64,000 nt of DNA from Pseudoxanthomonas broegbernensis (GCF_014202435.1 NZ_JACHGU010000001.1:496001-560000); one strand, 5' to 3'. Positions 44,615 to 56,342 are shown, numbered from the stretch's first letter. The notes: a model not told the origin generated them from the letters alone. Numbers and translations are program-made.

Positions 44615-45247
44615 ATGGATCTTTTCCCCCACGGACCGCTGCGCCTGGTCGAGGATGCCGAAGGCGGCATCCGCTACTGGCCCGATGCCGTGCCGGCGGC
44701 GGGCGCGCAGGCCTGGTTCGACGCGCTGCGCGCGCACGCCGGCTGGGAACTGCAGCGGCGGCCGATGTACGACCGCCAGGTCGAGGTGCCGCGGCTGCTG
44801 GCCGCTTATCGCCTGGACGCGCCCTGGCCCGAGGCGCTGCCGCTGGGCGAAATACTGGAACGGGTGCAGGCGCGGGTTGCCGCGCCCTACAACGCCGTCG
44901 GATTGAACCTGTACCGCGACGGCCGCGACAGCGTGGCCATGCACCACGACAAGCTGCACACCCTGGTGCCCGGGCAGCCCATCGCGCTGGTGTCGCTCGG
45001 CGCGCCGCGGCGGATGAACATCCGCGCCAAGGCCGGCGGCCGCGCGCAGGCGGTCGAGCTGGCGCCGGGCAGCGTGCTGGCGATGAGCCACGCTTCGCAG
45101 CTCACCCACGAACATGGCATTCCCAAGACCGCGCGCGCGGTGGGCGAGCGGGTGAGCGTGGTGTTCCGGGTACGCCCGGCCCGCGACCTGGCACGCGGCC
45201 GCCACGGCCCGTATTGGCGGGCGTCCACCGCGATGGAGGGTCGATGA
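44615..45247 (+). CDS. alkB: Alpha-ketoglutarate-dependent dioxygenase AlkB
   Basis: 210 residues, Fe(II)/2-oxoglutarate oxygenase that removes methyl groups from 1-methyladenine and 3-methylcytosine in DNA. Iron ligands: His-x-Asp in MHHDKLH, distal His in THEHGIPKT. 2-oxoglutarate Arg in RVSVVFRVRP. Substrate-recognition part YNAVGLNLYRDGRDSV. ATG 44615 (MDLFPHGPLRL) fits family length. It is followed in the same direction by the DUF763 gene after 118 bp. Confidence 0.93.
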   Translation: MDLFPHGPLRLVEDAEGGIRYWPDAVPAAGAQAWFDALRAHAGWELQRRPMYDRQVEVPRLLAAYRLDAPWPEALPLGEILERVQARVAAPYNAVGLNLYRDGRDSVAMHHDKLHTLVPGQPIALVSLGAPRRMNIRAKAGGRAQAVELAPGSVLAMSHASQLTHEHGIPKTARAVGERVSVVFRVRPARDLARGRHGPYWRASTAMEGR

Positions 45248-45365
45248 GGCCCGTGCGCGCCATCGTTCCCGCCGGTATCGGGCCATCGTGCGGGGCGGCA
45301 CGCCGCATCGCAGCCGCTGCGATCGCTCGCCGGCAGGCTCGGCCGATGTCGAGGGAGCGCACGCC

Positions 45366-46847
45366 ATGAGCCGCCGCGGCGGCAGCGCCGACCTGCCCCT
45401 GCACGGCGGCCGGGTACCGCCCTGGCTGGCCGCGCGCATGTCCGCGCTGGGCGCGGTGCTGTGCCAGGCCATCGTCATCGAGTACGGCCGCGACGAACTG
45501 CTGCGCCGGCTTGCGCATCCGTTCTGGTTCCAGAGCTTCGGCGCGATGATGGGCATGGACTGGCATTCCTCCGGCATCACCACCAGCGTGATCGGTGCGC
45601 TCAAGCGCGGCCTGGCGCCGCTGTCGGCCGAGCTGGGGCTGCACGTGTGCGGCGGCCGTGGCCGCCATTCGCGCGCCACCCCGGCCGAGCTGCTGGCGGT
45701 GGGCGAGCGCACCGGCCTGGACGGCGCGGCGCTGGCGCAGGCCAGCCGCCTGGTGGCCAAGGTCGACAGCGCCGCGGTGCAGGACGGCTTCGACCTGTAC
45801 CTGCACGGCTTCATCGTCGCCGACGACGGCCGCTGGGTGGTGGTGCAGCAGGGCATGAACGGCGCGCGCGGGCAGGCGCGCCGCTACCACTGGCTGTCCG
45901 AAGGCCTGGAAAGCTTCGTCGACGCGCCGCACGCGGCCATCGATGGGCCGGGGCAGGGACGCATCGTCAACCTTGCCGACCGCCGTGCGGCGGCCTCGCG
46001 CAGTGCGCAGGCGCGGTTGCTGGCCGACCTGGGACCGGACGGACTGGTGCGCGCGTACGCGAAACTGCCGGCGGCCAGGTCCGTGCCGCGCACGTCGCCG
46101 GAAGCGCCGCGCGGCGGCCACGGACGTGCCGATGCCGACGCGGTGACCGGCTCAATCCGCTCGCGCGCATCCGCACGTGCCAGGAAGGCGCGGACGGATG
46201 CCGCCGCGCCGCCGACCACCGGCGACCTGTTCGCGCCATCCTCGATGCGCGACGCCTCCATCGCCCCGACCGCCTCCACCGCCCCGTTGCCGGCATGGAG
46301 CCCGTCCCGCGTGCCGCACCTGTCGCTGCCCGACCACCACGACGTGCGCGCCGGCGACGTGGTCCTGCGTCGCCTGCACGGCGCCCTGGCCGCCGCCGCC
46401 GAGTGCGGGCCGCGGGATTTTCCCGAGCTGCTGCAGGTGCCCGGCGTGGGCGCGCGCACCGTGCGCGCGCTCGCCCTGGTGGCCGAGGTGCTGCACGGCA
46501 CGCCCTGCAGGTTCACCGACCCGGCGCGCTTCTCGCTGGCCCACGGCGGCAAGGACCGGCAGCCGTTCCCGGTGCCGACGCGGGTTTTCGACCACACCCT
46601 GGGCGTGCTCAAGGCCGCGGTGGCGCAGGCGAAGCTGGGCAACGAGGAGAAGCTGCGCGCCATCGCCCGGCTGGATGCGCAGGCGCGGCGGCTGGAGTCG
46701 GTGGCCGGCGGGCCTTCGCTGGAGGCGCACATCGCCGGCGAGCGGCGCGACGCGCACCGCTACGGCGGGCGCAGCGTGTTCGGCTGGGAGAAGCCGCAGG
46801 CCCCGGCCGGGCCCGCGGCCGCCGGTGCGCCCGACAAGGCGGGCTGA
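45366..46847 (+). CDS. DUF763 family protein
   Basis: 493 residues. The first ~240 residues are the DUF763 core: RRGGSADLPLHGGRVPPWLA, FGAMMGMDWHSSGITTSVIG and DLYLHGFIVADDGRWVVVQQ. A Ser/Ala/Arg-rich linker (about 250-320) follows. Then LPDHHDVRAGDVVLRRLHGA and a helix-hairpin-helix-like LQVPGVGARTVRALALVAEV suggest nucleic acid contact. The family is widespread in archaea and bacteria but uncharacterised. TCGAGGGAGC before ATG 45366 is a fair ribosome site. Neighbouring alkB hints at DNA repair. Confidence 0.88.
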   Translation: MSRRGGSADLPLHGGRVPPWLAARMSALGAVLCQAIVIEYGRDELLRRLAHPFWFQSFGAMMGMDWHSSGITTSVIGALKRGLAPLSAELGLHVCGGRGRHSRATPAELLAVGERTGLDGAALAQASRLVAKVDSAAVQDGFDLYLHGFIVADDGRWVVVQQGMNGARGQARRYHWLSEGLESFVDAPHAAIDGPGQGRIVNLADRRAAASRSAQARLLADLGPDGLVRAYAKLPAARSVPRTSPEAPRGGHGRADADAVTGSIRSRASARARKARTDAAAPPTTGDLFAPSSMRDASIAPTASTAPLPAWSPSRVPHLSLPDHHDVRAGDVVLRRLHGALAAAAECGPRDFPELLQVPGVGARTVRALALVAEVLHGTPCRFTDPARFSLAHGGKDRQPFPVPTRVFDHTLGVLKAAVAQAKLGNEEKLRAIARLDAQARRLESVAGGPSLEAHIAGERRDAHRYGGRSVFGWEKPQAPAGPAAAGAPDKAG

Positions 46848-46849
46848 AG

Positions 46850-47053
46850 GTGCCCGGCGCCGCGTCCGGCGACGATGTGCCGATCGACGGCCGCTGCTTC
46901 GCCTATGTCTTCCTCTGTCGCGGGGAGGACCGCTGCAAGATCGGTTTCTCCCGCGATCCGCTGGCCCGCATCGGTGCGCTGCATCCGCGCGGGCCGCCAC
47001 CTGCCGCCCTCCGTGCTCGCCTGGTACGTGCGCGGCTGATCGCCGTGCCGTAA
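46850..47053 (+). pseudogene. Truncated GIY-YIG nuclease gene
   Basis: 67 codons from GTG 46850, directly behind the DUF763 stop. CFAYVFLCRGEDRCKIGFSR and DPLARIGALHPR form the first half of a GIY-YIG domain of the small T5orf172-like type. After LHPR the expected Trp/Phe-rich strand and catalytic Glu helix are missing and the rest (PPPAALRARLVRARLIAVP) is unrelated. Hence truncated, probably non-functional. The 133 bp to the gcvP stop hold no further part of it that I can read. Confidence 0.7.
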
Positions 47054-47186
47054 GAGGACGGCGGCATCGACCACGCCCCGGGGGCTGCGCCTGCGCCGTT
47101 GACGCGCCTGCCGTCGCGGCGCATGCACGGCGGCTGCCCCCGGGCAGGCGCCGCCGCGCGGTGCGGCGGGCGCCGGCCCGGACCGC

Positions 47187-50111
<2,925 letters not shown>

Positions 50112-50164
50112 GGCAATGGGCACCGGAGAGAGGAGGGTCGTCCCGACATCCGGATCCTTCGCCG

Positions 50165-50274
50165 GTCGTCCCCGTGGATGCGGGAGTCCAGTGCCTCTGC
50201 CCTCGCGGCCCGTCGGTCCGGTCCGGGGAAAGGGGGAAGCGCAAGCCACTGGGCCCCGCCTGCGCGGGAACGAC
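50165..50274. repeat. MITE-like inverted-repeat element in the gcvP leader
   Basis: Arms of 28-29 bp, GTCGTCCCCGTGGATGCGGG AGTCCAGTG at 50165-50193 and CACTGGGCCCCGCCTGCG CGGGAACGAC at 50247-50274, are imperfect inverted repeats (about 75% identical) around 53 bp. Short elements ending in CGTCGTTCCCGCG are common in xanthomonad intergenic regions. It is transcribed as part of the gcvP leader. Confidence 0.65.
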
Positions 50275-50306
50275 GCACGAAAGCCGGTCTCGGCCTGTGC
50301 CCCTCT

Positions 50307-50490
50307 GTCCTTTTGCCTGAGAGTTTGGAAGCTGCGGACGAGGACGCGGCTTCGTGCCCCTTCGGCGCCGGCGCGGCCCTGGCGGGCGGCCGATCTCTCC
50401 AGAGTGTTTGGAACGGCGGTGGTATCGGGCCTGAGCGATTACGGGCGTTGCGCCTTCGGCAGCCGGCCGGGGCCGGCTTCTCCCACCTGT
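50307..50490 (-). ncRNA. Tandem glycine riboswitch controlling gcvP
   Basis: On the minus strand two glycine aptamers follow each other. Aptamer 1 (about 50490-50421) has GTGGGAGAAGCC, the core GCCGAAGGCGCAA and the 3' side GCTCAGGCCCGATACC. Aptamer 2 (about 50408-50307) has CTGGAGAGATCGG, the core GCGCCGAAGGGGCA and the signature end CTCTCAGGCAAAAGGAC. The core CCGAAGG and CTCAGG-A-AAGGAC are the family hallmarks. Glycine binding normally turns gcv genes on. The expression platform would lie in the 195 nt before the ATG, which include the MITE-like repeat. Confidence 0.92.
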
Positions 50491-50501
50491 GCAGCGTGGC
50501 G

Positions 50502-50507
50502 ATTATA
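50502..50507 (-). promoter_or_regulatory. -10 box (TATAAT) of the gcvP riboswitch transcript
   Basis: Perfect TATAAT on the minus strand, 11 bp before the start of aptamer 1, so transcription should begin at about 50495. No clear -35. Confidence 0.65.
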
Positions 50508-50653
50508 GCCGAGCGCCGGCGGGGCGCGGGGCGGTGCGCCGCATGGCTTAACATGTCGGCGGCGCGGCCGTCCGTGCCGCCCGGTACCTTCCCCCCACCG
50601 CCCGCCGGCACCGCCGCGGGCGGGCGCCCCCGCCGCCACGATCGCCCGCCGCA

Positions 50654-51913
50654 ATGAGCCCAACCCCCGCTCCGAGAACCGGGATCAGCACGCGACGCCT
50701 GGCCCTGCTGCTGGCCGGGCTGGCGATGTTCGGCCCGTTCTCCATCGACACCATCTTCCCCGCCTTCCTGCAGATGGGCGCGCAACTGGGCGCGGACAAG
50801 GTGGCGATGCAGCAGACCATCAGCGTCTACCTGATCGCCTATGCGCTGATGAGCGTGGTCCACGGGCCGCTGTCGGACGCCATCGGCCGGCGCCGGGTGA
50901 TCCTGGGCGGGCTGGCGGTGTTCACCCTGGCCTCGGCCGGCTGCGCGCTGTCGCGCGACCTGGGCACGCTGCTGGCGTTCCGCGCGCTGCAGGGATTGTC
51001 GGCGGGCGTGGGCCTGATCGTGGGCCGCGCGGTCATCCGCGACGTGCTGCACGGCGACGACGCGCAGCGGCTGATGAGCCAGGTGTCGATGATCTTCGGC
51101 ATCGCCCCGGCGATCGCGCCGATCATCGGCGGCTGGATGCTGGGCGCGGGGCGGTGGCCGCTGATCTTCTGGTTCCTGGTCGCGTTCGGCGTGCTGCTGC
51201 TGGGCAGCGTCGGCCGCTGGCTGCCGGAGACGCACCCGGCCGAGCTGCGCCTGCCGCTGCGGCCGCGCGGGCTGCTGCGCGATTACCTGGCCATCGGCGC
51301 CAACCCGCGCTTCCAGCGCCTGGCCGCGGCCGGTGCGCTGAACTTCGCCGGGCTGTTCCTGTACATCGCCTCGGCGCCGGCCTTCGTGATGGACCTGCTG
51401 AAGCTGGGCGAGCGCGATTTCGCCTGGCTGTTCATCCCCACCATCGGCGGCATGACCGTGGGCGCGTTCCTCTCGGGACGCCTGGCCGGGCGCTGGCCGC
51501 CGATGCGGCAGGTGGAGGCCGGCTTCGTCTGTTCCGGCCTGGCCGCGCTGGCCAACGTGGCCTACAACGCCCTGGCGCCCTCCATCGCGATTCCCTGGGC
51601 GGTGCTGCCGATGACCCTGGCCGCGTTCGGCGTGGCCCTGGTGTTCCCGGTGCTCACCCTGGCGATCCTGGACATGTACCCGCGCCAGCGCGGCTCGGCC
51701 TCCTCGCTGCAGGCCTTCTTCCAGTTGCTGCTCAACTCGGCCGTGGCCGGGTTGCTGTCGCCACTGCTCAGCCACCGCGGGCTGCATCTGGCGCTGGGCA
51801 TGGCCGGGTTCGTGGCCGCCGGCTGGCTGTTCTGGCGCTGGGAGGCGAGGATGGCGCGGCGTTTCCCGCCGCCGGCGTCCTCGCCGATGATCGAGCCCGG
51901 CGAACAACTCTGA
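50654..51913 (+). CDS. MFS efflux transporter, Bcr/CflA subfamily
   Basis: 419 residues, 12 hydrophobic segments. First helix LAMFGPFSIDTIFPAFLQMG and motif GPLSDAIGRRRVILGGL (motif A) after helix 2, RALQGLSAGVGLIVGRAVIRD in helix 4 and IAPIIGGWMLGAGRWPLIF in helix 5 (motif C region) are typical of Bcr/CflA drug-resistance exporters. Proton-driven, inner membrane. ATG 50654 is the first in frame; no good ribosome site. The gene lies divergent from the gcvP riboswitch, 146 bp from its promoter. Confidence 0.9.
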   Translation: MSPTPAPRTGISTRRLALLLAGLAMFGPFSIDTIFPAFLQMGAQLGADKVAMQQTISVYLIAYALMSVVHGPLSDAIGRRRVILGGLAVFTLASAGCALSRDLGTLLAFRALQGLSAGVGLIVGRAVIRDVLHGDDAQRLMSQVSMIFGIAPAIAPIIGGWMLGAGRWPLIFWFLVAFGVLLLGSVGRWLPETHPAELRLPLRPRGLLRDYLAIGANPRFQRLAAAGALNFAGLFLYIASAPAFVMDLLKLGERDFAWLFIPTIGGMTVGAFLSGRLAGRWPPMRQVEAGFVCSGLAALANVAYNALAPSIAIPWAVLPMTLAAFGVALVFPVLTLAILDMYPRQRGSASSLQAFFQLLLNSAVAGLLSPLLSHRGLHLALGMAGFVAAGWLFWRWEARMARRFPPPASSPMIEPGEQL

Positions 51914-51949
51914 CCCCCGCGGCCTGCCGCGCCAAGACAGGAAGCCCCC

Positions 51950-52369
51950 ATGTCTGTCCAATCCAAGGCCCGCCGCGATGCGCGCAAGCGCAAGGCCGTG
52001 CGCGAGCGCAACCAGGCCCGAGCCGACGCTCCACGGATCGAGCCGCACGCCGAGCTGCGCGACCGGGAGGGCAACCTGCTGGCCGGCATCGTCCGCCAGT
52101 CCGGGGTCTGGGTACTGGGCATGGACGGGCGCATCGCCGGCAGCACCGACAGCGCGGCCCAGGTGTTGATGCTGATCCGCCGCGCCCAGCGGCTGCACGA
52201 CGCGCAGGGCGTGCCGGTGAAGCTGGTGTACTCGGACGCGCTGCGCGACGAGGCCGAGCTGGAGGCGGCTGCGCAGGGGCTGTCGCTGGCCGATCACGAA
52301 AAGCGGCTGGAGGAGGAGATGGCCGCGGCCCGGCCGGCCGGGCAGGACGGGAGCGACACCACACATTGA
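51950..52369 (+). CDS. Conserved hypothetical protein
   Basis: 139 residues. Very basic helical N-terminus (SKARRDARKRKAVRERNQAR, residues 5-24). A small domain with HAELRDREGNLLAGIVRQSG, VWVLGMDGRIAGSTDSAAQV and VPVKLVYSDALRDEAELEA follows, then an acidic helical tail. It is a compact protein known from xanthomonad genomes without assigned function; the basic start suggests nucleic acid or ribosome contact. It follows the exporter gene by 36 bp and may be co-transcribed with it. Confidence 0.78.
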   Translation: MSVQSKARRDARKRKAVRERNQARADAPRIEPHAELRDREGNLLAGIVRQSGVWVLGMDGRIAGSTDSAAQVLMLIRRAQRLHDAQGVPVKLVYSDALRDEAELEAAAQGLSLADHEKRLEEEMAAARPAGQDGSDTTH

Positions 52370-52461
52370 GCCACGGAGAGGGGGATTTTCTTCGGCAATG
52401 CGGTGGCATCGACGGCAGTCCTCGTTGCATTGTCGTTGCCGTCGCGGCCGGGAGAAGAACC

Positions 52462-52493
52462 AAAAAGATAACGGGCGCCCGAAGGCGCCCGTT
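52462..52493 (-). terminator. Rho-independent terminator of the M2 peptidase gene
   Basis: On the minus strand AACGGGCGCC-TTCG-GGCGCCCGTT, a 10-bp stem with a stable UUCG loop, is followed by ATCTTTTT. It lies 29 bp after the peptidase stop. Confidence 0.9.
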
Positions 52494-52521
52494 CCGTGTC
52501 GTGGTGGCCCGGGAGGCCGCC

Positions 52522-54522
52522 TCAGGTCTGCGGTTGCGGTGCCGCCGGCGGGGGCGCGGTGGCCGTGGTGCCGCCGGTCTGCCAGCCGCAGGACCTGCCT
52601 TCGTTCTGCTGCTGCAGCCATTCCTGCAGCGGCGCGAAGTATTCCAGCACCGCGCCGCCGTCGATCTGCTCGCTGCCGGTCAGCTCCTTCAGCGTGGCCT
52701 GCCACGGCTGGCCGGCGCCCTTGGCCAGCATCGTCTGGAACTTCCGGCCGGCCTCGGCGTTGTCGTAGAAGGTGCATTCGTACAGCGGGCCGGTATGGCC
52801 GGCGGCCTCGCACAGCGACTTGTAGAACTGGAACTGCAGCACGTGCGAGAGGAAGTAGCGCGTGTACGGCGTGTTGCCGGGCACGTGGTACTTGGCGCCC
52901 GGGTCGAAGAACTCCTCGCCGCGCGGGGTGGCCGGCGCCACGCCCTGGTACCGGGCCTTCAGCTCCCACCAGGCCTGGTTGTAGTGGTCCGGGGCGATGG
53001 AGCCGTCGAACACGCCCCAGCGCCAGCGGTCGATCATCAGCCCGAACGGCAGGAACGCCACCTTGGCCAGGGCCATGCGCATCTGCGCGTTGATCAGCGC
53101 CTGCCGGCTCTGGCCCTGGCTCTGGACCAGGCCGATCGACTCCAGGTAACTGGGGGTCATCGCCAGCACGATGGTGTCGCCGATGGCCTCGTGGAAGCCG
53201 TCGTTGGCGCCGTTCTGGAACAGCGGCGGCTGCCCGTTGTAGGCCAGGTAGTAATAGACGTGGCCCAGCTCGTGATAGATGGTGGTGAAGTCCTCTTCGT
53301 TGGGCTTGATGCACATCTTGGTGCGCACGTCGCCCTCCATGTCCATGTCCCAGGCGCTGGCGTGGCAGACCACGTCGCGGTCCAGCGGCTTGATGAACTG
53401 GGTCTTCTGCCAATAGCTCTCGGGCAGCCTGGGCATGCCCAGGGAGACGTAGAAGTCCTGGGCGCGCTCGGTCATCTGCCGGGCCACCTGCGCCTGCGCC
53501 TCGCGCTCGGCCTCGAAGCGGGCCTTGGCGTCGGCGCCGGGGCCGCGCCGGTACAGCGCGGCGCCCAGGTCGCGCTGGTACTGGCGCTCCAGCGCGCCGG
53601 TGATGTCCAGGTTGCCGGCGCCCTTGTACGGCTCCAGCATGTCCCACAGGTTGCCCCAGTCCTGCTGCCACATGTTGCCCATCAGGTGCGCCGGCAGCAG
53701 GCCCTCGCCGACCCGGCCGCGTTCCACGCCGTAGGTCTGCTGCAGCCGTTCGCGGGCATAGCAGTGCAACTGCTCGTACAGCGGCCGCACCTGCTCCCAA
53801 AGCCGGTCGGTCTCGGCGGCGAAGGCGTCGGCCGGCATGTCGTAGCCGCTGCGCCACATCGTGCCGGCGTCGGCATAGCCCATCTCCCGCGCGCCCTCGT
53901 TGACCAGTTCGACGAAGCGCGCGTAGTCCGGGCGCATCGGCTGGGCGATGGAATGCCAGCCCTGCCAGGCATCCAGTTGCGCGTCGTAGTCGCGGCTGGC
54001 GCGCAGCACGTCCTCCAGTTGGCCGAGCTGGCGGCACTGCCGGGCCGGGCCCTCGCCGGTGCAGTAGGCGCCCTTGCCGTAGGTGCCCTCCATGCGCGCG
54101 GCGATCCGGGTCAGCTCGGACAGCTTGGCCGGGTCCTTGGGCGCCGGCATCGCGGTCATCAGCTTCAGTTGCGCCAGCGCGCGGGCGCTGTCCGGGCTCA
54201 TCGGCCGCCCTTCGAACCGCCCGGCCTCCTCGATCCACCCGTTGAGCGTGCCCAGCCAGCGCTCCTGCGCCTTGGCCGCCAGGCGCTCGCTGTCGTCGTT
54301 GATGTAGGTGGAGGAAAGCCACTGCGCGGAGGACAGCTCCGGGTACATGGCCTTGTACTCGGCATTGACCCGGGCGACGAAGGCGTCGGCGTCCTCGCCG
54401 TCCTGCGCGGTGCCGGGGGAGGCGGTCGCGGCCGGGTCCGGCGGCGCCGGCGTGTTGCAGGCGGACAGCGACAGCAGGCCCGCGACGAGGGCGAGCGAGG
54501 GCAGCAGGTGGCGGTGGTTCAC
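52522..54522 (-). CDS. M2 family peptidase (angiotensin-converting-enzyme-like), lipoprotein
   Basis: 666 residues. Lipoprotein signal LALVAGLLSLSACN with Cys22. The rest is one M2 catalytic domain: zinc motif HELGH at 417-421 in TIYHELGHVYYYLAYNGQP, third ligand Glu445 in GFHEAIGD. WWELKARYQGVAP and TPYTRYFLSHVLQFQFYKSL are typical ACE segments. Xanthomonas ACE homologues are active dipeptidyl carboxypeptidases, so this is expected to cut C-terminal dipeptides in the envelope. GTG 54522 follows CCGGGGAATCCAC; the longer frame upstream has no signal sequence. Transcription likely begins at TAGCCT about 40 nt upstream. Confidence 0.94.
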   Translation of the reverse strand: MNHRHLLPSLALVAGLLSLSACNTPAPPDPAATASPGTAQDGEDADAFVARVNAEYKAMYPELSSAQWLSSTYINDDSERLAAKAQERWLGTLNGWIEEAGRFEGRPMSPDSARALAQLKLMTAMPAPKDPAKLSELTRIAARMEGTYGKGAYCTGEGPARQCRQLGQLEDVLRASRDYDAQLDAWQGWHSIAQPMRPDYARFVELVNEGAREMGYADAGTMWRSGYDMPADAFAAETDRLWEQVRPLYEQLHCYARERLQQTYGVERGRVGEGLLPAHLMGNMWQQDWGNLWDMLEPYKGAGNLDITGALERQYQRDLGAALYRRGPGADAKARFEAEREAQAQVARQMTERAQDFYVSLGMPRLPESYWQKTQFIKPLDRDVVCHASAWDMDMEGDVRTKMCIKPNEEDFTTIYHELGHVYYYLAYNGQPPLFQNGANDGFHEAIGDTIVLAMTPSYLESIGLVQSQGQSRQALINAQMRMALAKVAFLPFGLMIDRWRWGVFDGSIAPDHYNQAWWELKARYQGVAPATPRGEEFFDPGAKYHVPGNTPYTRYFLSHVLQFQFYKSLCEAAGHTGPLYECTFYDNAEAGRKFQTMLAKGAGQPWQATLKELTGSEQIDGGAVLEYFAPLQEWLQQQNEGRSCGWQTGGTTATAPPPAAPQPQT

Positions 54523-54634
54523 GTGGATTCCCCGGTGGGATGCGGTTGCCGGCAGGCTAGTGGGGCCGCGTGCGCCGGGCAAGTGGACGTTCGCCGATGC
54601 CGTGCCCGCCGGTGAGGAGGGACAGGGGCCGGCG

Positions 54635-55117
54635 TCAGGCCGGCAGCAGGCCGCGCTCAAGCAGCCAGGCGCGCGTATCGCTGGCATCCTGCTCGAACCA
54701 CGCCCGTGTCGATCCCAGCCGGTAGGTGTAGCCCCAGGCGTCCATGTCGGCCATCAGCCGTGCTCTGCCGACGCCGGGCAAGGCATCGGCGAGCACGATC
54801 TGCAGGTAGCAGGCGGCGTCCTCCTCGGCGACCGAGTCGGTGGCATCGGTGTGGACCGCGGCGCGGCGCTCGGGCGGCAGCACGATCAGGTGGCAGGCTT
54901 CGTGCAGCATCGAGTGCACGGGGGTGTCGCCGCGCACGTGGACGGTGCCGCCGATGATGCCGGCCTCCGGCTCGCCCCAGTAGCTGCCGGGGATCGGCGC
55001 GCCGTCGGCCACCGTTTCCAGCCGCAGGCCGTGGCCGGCGAGCAGGGCGGCGGCATCGGCGAAGGCGATGTCGCGCAGGCACAGGACGTCGGGGGCGGGG
55101 ACGGATTGCATCGGCAT
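54635..55117 (-). CDS. Conserved hypothetical protein with a HEACH motif
   Basis: 160 residues. The segment THVRG... VHSMLHEACHLIVLPPERRA contains HEACH, which matches the HExxH zinc-peptidase pattern. AEEDAACYLQIVLADALPG and a C-terminal helical part with DAWGYTYRLGSTRAWFEQDA follow. A Glu pair in AEED could complete the site. No signal peptide, so cytosolic. Starts at 55117 (MPMQSVPA) or 55111 are both possible and neither has a ribosome site. I know similar proteins in xanthomonads but no function. Confidence 0.75.
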   Translation of the reverse strand: MPMQSVPAPDVLCLRDIAFADAAALLAGHGLRLETVADGAPIPGSYWGEPEAGIIGGTVHVRGDTPVHSMLHEACHLIVLPPERRAAVHTDATDSVAEEDAACYLQIVLADALPGVGRARLMADMDAWGYTYRLGSTRAWFEQDASDTRAWLLERGLLPA

Positions 55118-55156
55118 GTACGTGGTGCGGGAACCGCGGCGGCGCTGTCGCGTCCC

Positions 55157-55184
55157 TGTAGGAGCCGGCAGGACCGGCCCTACA
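55157..55184. repeat. TGTAGGAGCCGG-type inverted repeat
   Basis: TGTAGGAGCCGG and CCGGCCCTACA around a 5-nt loop, with one bulged base. Same motif as at 20691 and 62389. Lies between minE and the HEACH gene. Confidence 0.6.
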
Positions 55185-55275
55185 AAGGGCCGGCGGCCAG
55201 GCCAGGGAAGCGCCCGGACCGGCCGGCGGCATCGTCCGCCGCGGCTCGCCGGGACAGCCGGCCCGCGGGATGGCC

Positions 55276-55530
55276 TCAGGCCGGTCCTTCCGGCAGCGCC
55301 ACCGAGATGTCCAGCACGTCGTGCTCGCCGTCCTTGATCAGGTCGACCTTGACCGCGTCGGCATCGACGTTGACGTACTTCTTGATCACTTCCAACAGCT
55401 CCCGCCGCAGCAGCGGCAGGTAGTCCGGCGCGCCGCGGCTGCTGCGCTCCTGGGCGATGATGATCTGCAGGCGGTTCTTTGCCGTCTCCGCGGTGTTCTT
55501 CTTGGTCTTGAGGAAGTCGAACAGGCCCAT
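55276..55530 (-). CDS. minE: Cell division topological specificity factor MinE
   Basis: 84 residues. The N-terminal membrane/MinD-binding part [22 protein letters not shown] is followed by the anti-MinCD helix, and the C-terminal dimer domain has [20 protein letters not shown]. It stimulates MinD ATPase and makes the MinCD oscillation that keeps the Z ring at mid-cell. ATG 55530 is chosen over GTG 55536 because GGAGG lies 6 nt before it and the protein then begins as in E. coli. Only 2 bp separate it from the minD stop. Confidence 0.95.
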   Translation of the reverse strand: MGLFDFLKTKKNTAETAKNRLQIIIAQERSSRGAPDYLPLLRRELLEVIKKYVNVDADAVKVDLIKDGEHDVLDISVALPEGPA

Positions 55531-55532
55531 GC

Positions 55533-56342
55533 TCACCCTCCAAACAGCTTGCTGAAGAAGCCCTTCTTCTCCAGGGTGGTGAAGCGCATCGGCCGTTCCT
55601 CGCCCAGCAGGCGTGCCACCGCGTCTTCGTAGGCCTGGCCGGCCTCGGATTCGGCCTCCAGGATCACCGGCTCGCCCTTGTTGGAGGCATTGAGCACGTC
55701 GGTCGATTCGGGGACCACGCCCAGGGCCTTGAGCCCCAGCACCTCCTCCACGTCGGTGATGCTGAGCATCTCGCCGGTGTCCACCCGCCCGGGGCTGTAG
55801 CGGGTCAGCAGCAGGTGCGCCGGCAGCGGCTCGCCGCCCTCGGCGCGGCGGGTCTTGGAGTCGAGCAGGCCGATGATGCGGTCCGAGTCGCGCACCGAGG
55901 ACACTTCCGGGTTGACCACCACCACCGCCTTGTCGGCGAAGTACATGGCCAGGAACGCGCCCTTCTCGATGCCCGCCGGCGAGTCGCAGACGATGTATTC
56001 GAACCCGTCGGCGGCCAGGTCCTTGAGCACCTTCTCCACGCCTTCCTTGGTCAGCGCGTCCTTGTCGCGGGTCTGCGAGGCGGCCAGCACGAACAGGTTG
56101 TCGAAGCGCTTGTCCTTGATCAGCGCCTGCTTGAGCGTGGCCTCGCCCTGGACGACGTTGACGAAGTCGTACACCACGCGGCGCTCGCAGCCCATGATGA
56201 GGTCCAGGTTGCGCAGGCCGACGTCGAAGTCGATCACCGCGGTCCGGTGCCCGCGCCGGGCCAGGCCGATGGCGATGCTGGCGCTGGAGGTGGTCTTGCC
56301 CACGCCGCCCTTGCCGGATGTGACTACGATGATTTCAGCCAA
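55533..56342 (-). CDS. minD: Septum site-determining ATPase MinD
   Basis: 269 residues. Deviant Walker [20 protein letters not shown] (residues 9-27), switch segments [20 protein letters not shown] and [16 protein letters not shown], and a C-terminal amphipathic helix ([20 protein letters not shown]) for membrane binding. ATP-bound dimers recruit MinC and MinE to the membrane. The start is TTG 56342 with AAGGAGA 7 nt upstream; no ATG fits. Lies between minC (84 bp upstream) and minE in the usual order. Confidence 0.96.
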   Translation of the reverse strand: MAEIIVVTSGKGGVGKTTSSASIAIGLARRGHRTAVIDFDVGLRNLDLIMGCERRVVYDFVNVVQGEATLKQALIKDKRFDNLFVLAASQTRDKDALTKEGVEKVLKDLAADGFEYIVCDSPAGIEKGAFLAMYFADKAVVVVNPEVSSVRDSDRIIGLLDSKTRRAEGGEPLPAHLLLTRYSPGRVDTGEMLSITDVEEVLGLKALGVVPESTDVLNASNKGEPVILEAESEAGQAYEDAVARLLGEERPMRFTTLEKKGFFSKLFGG

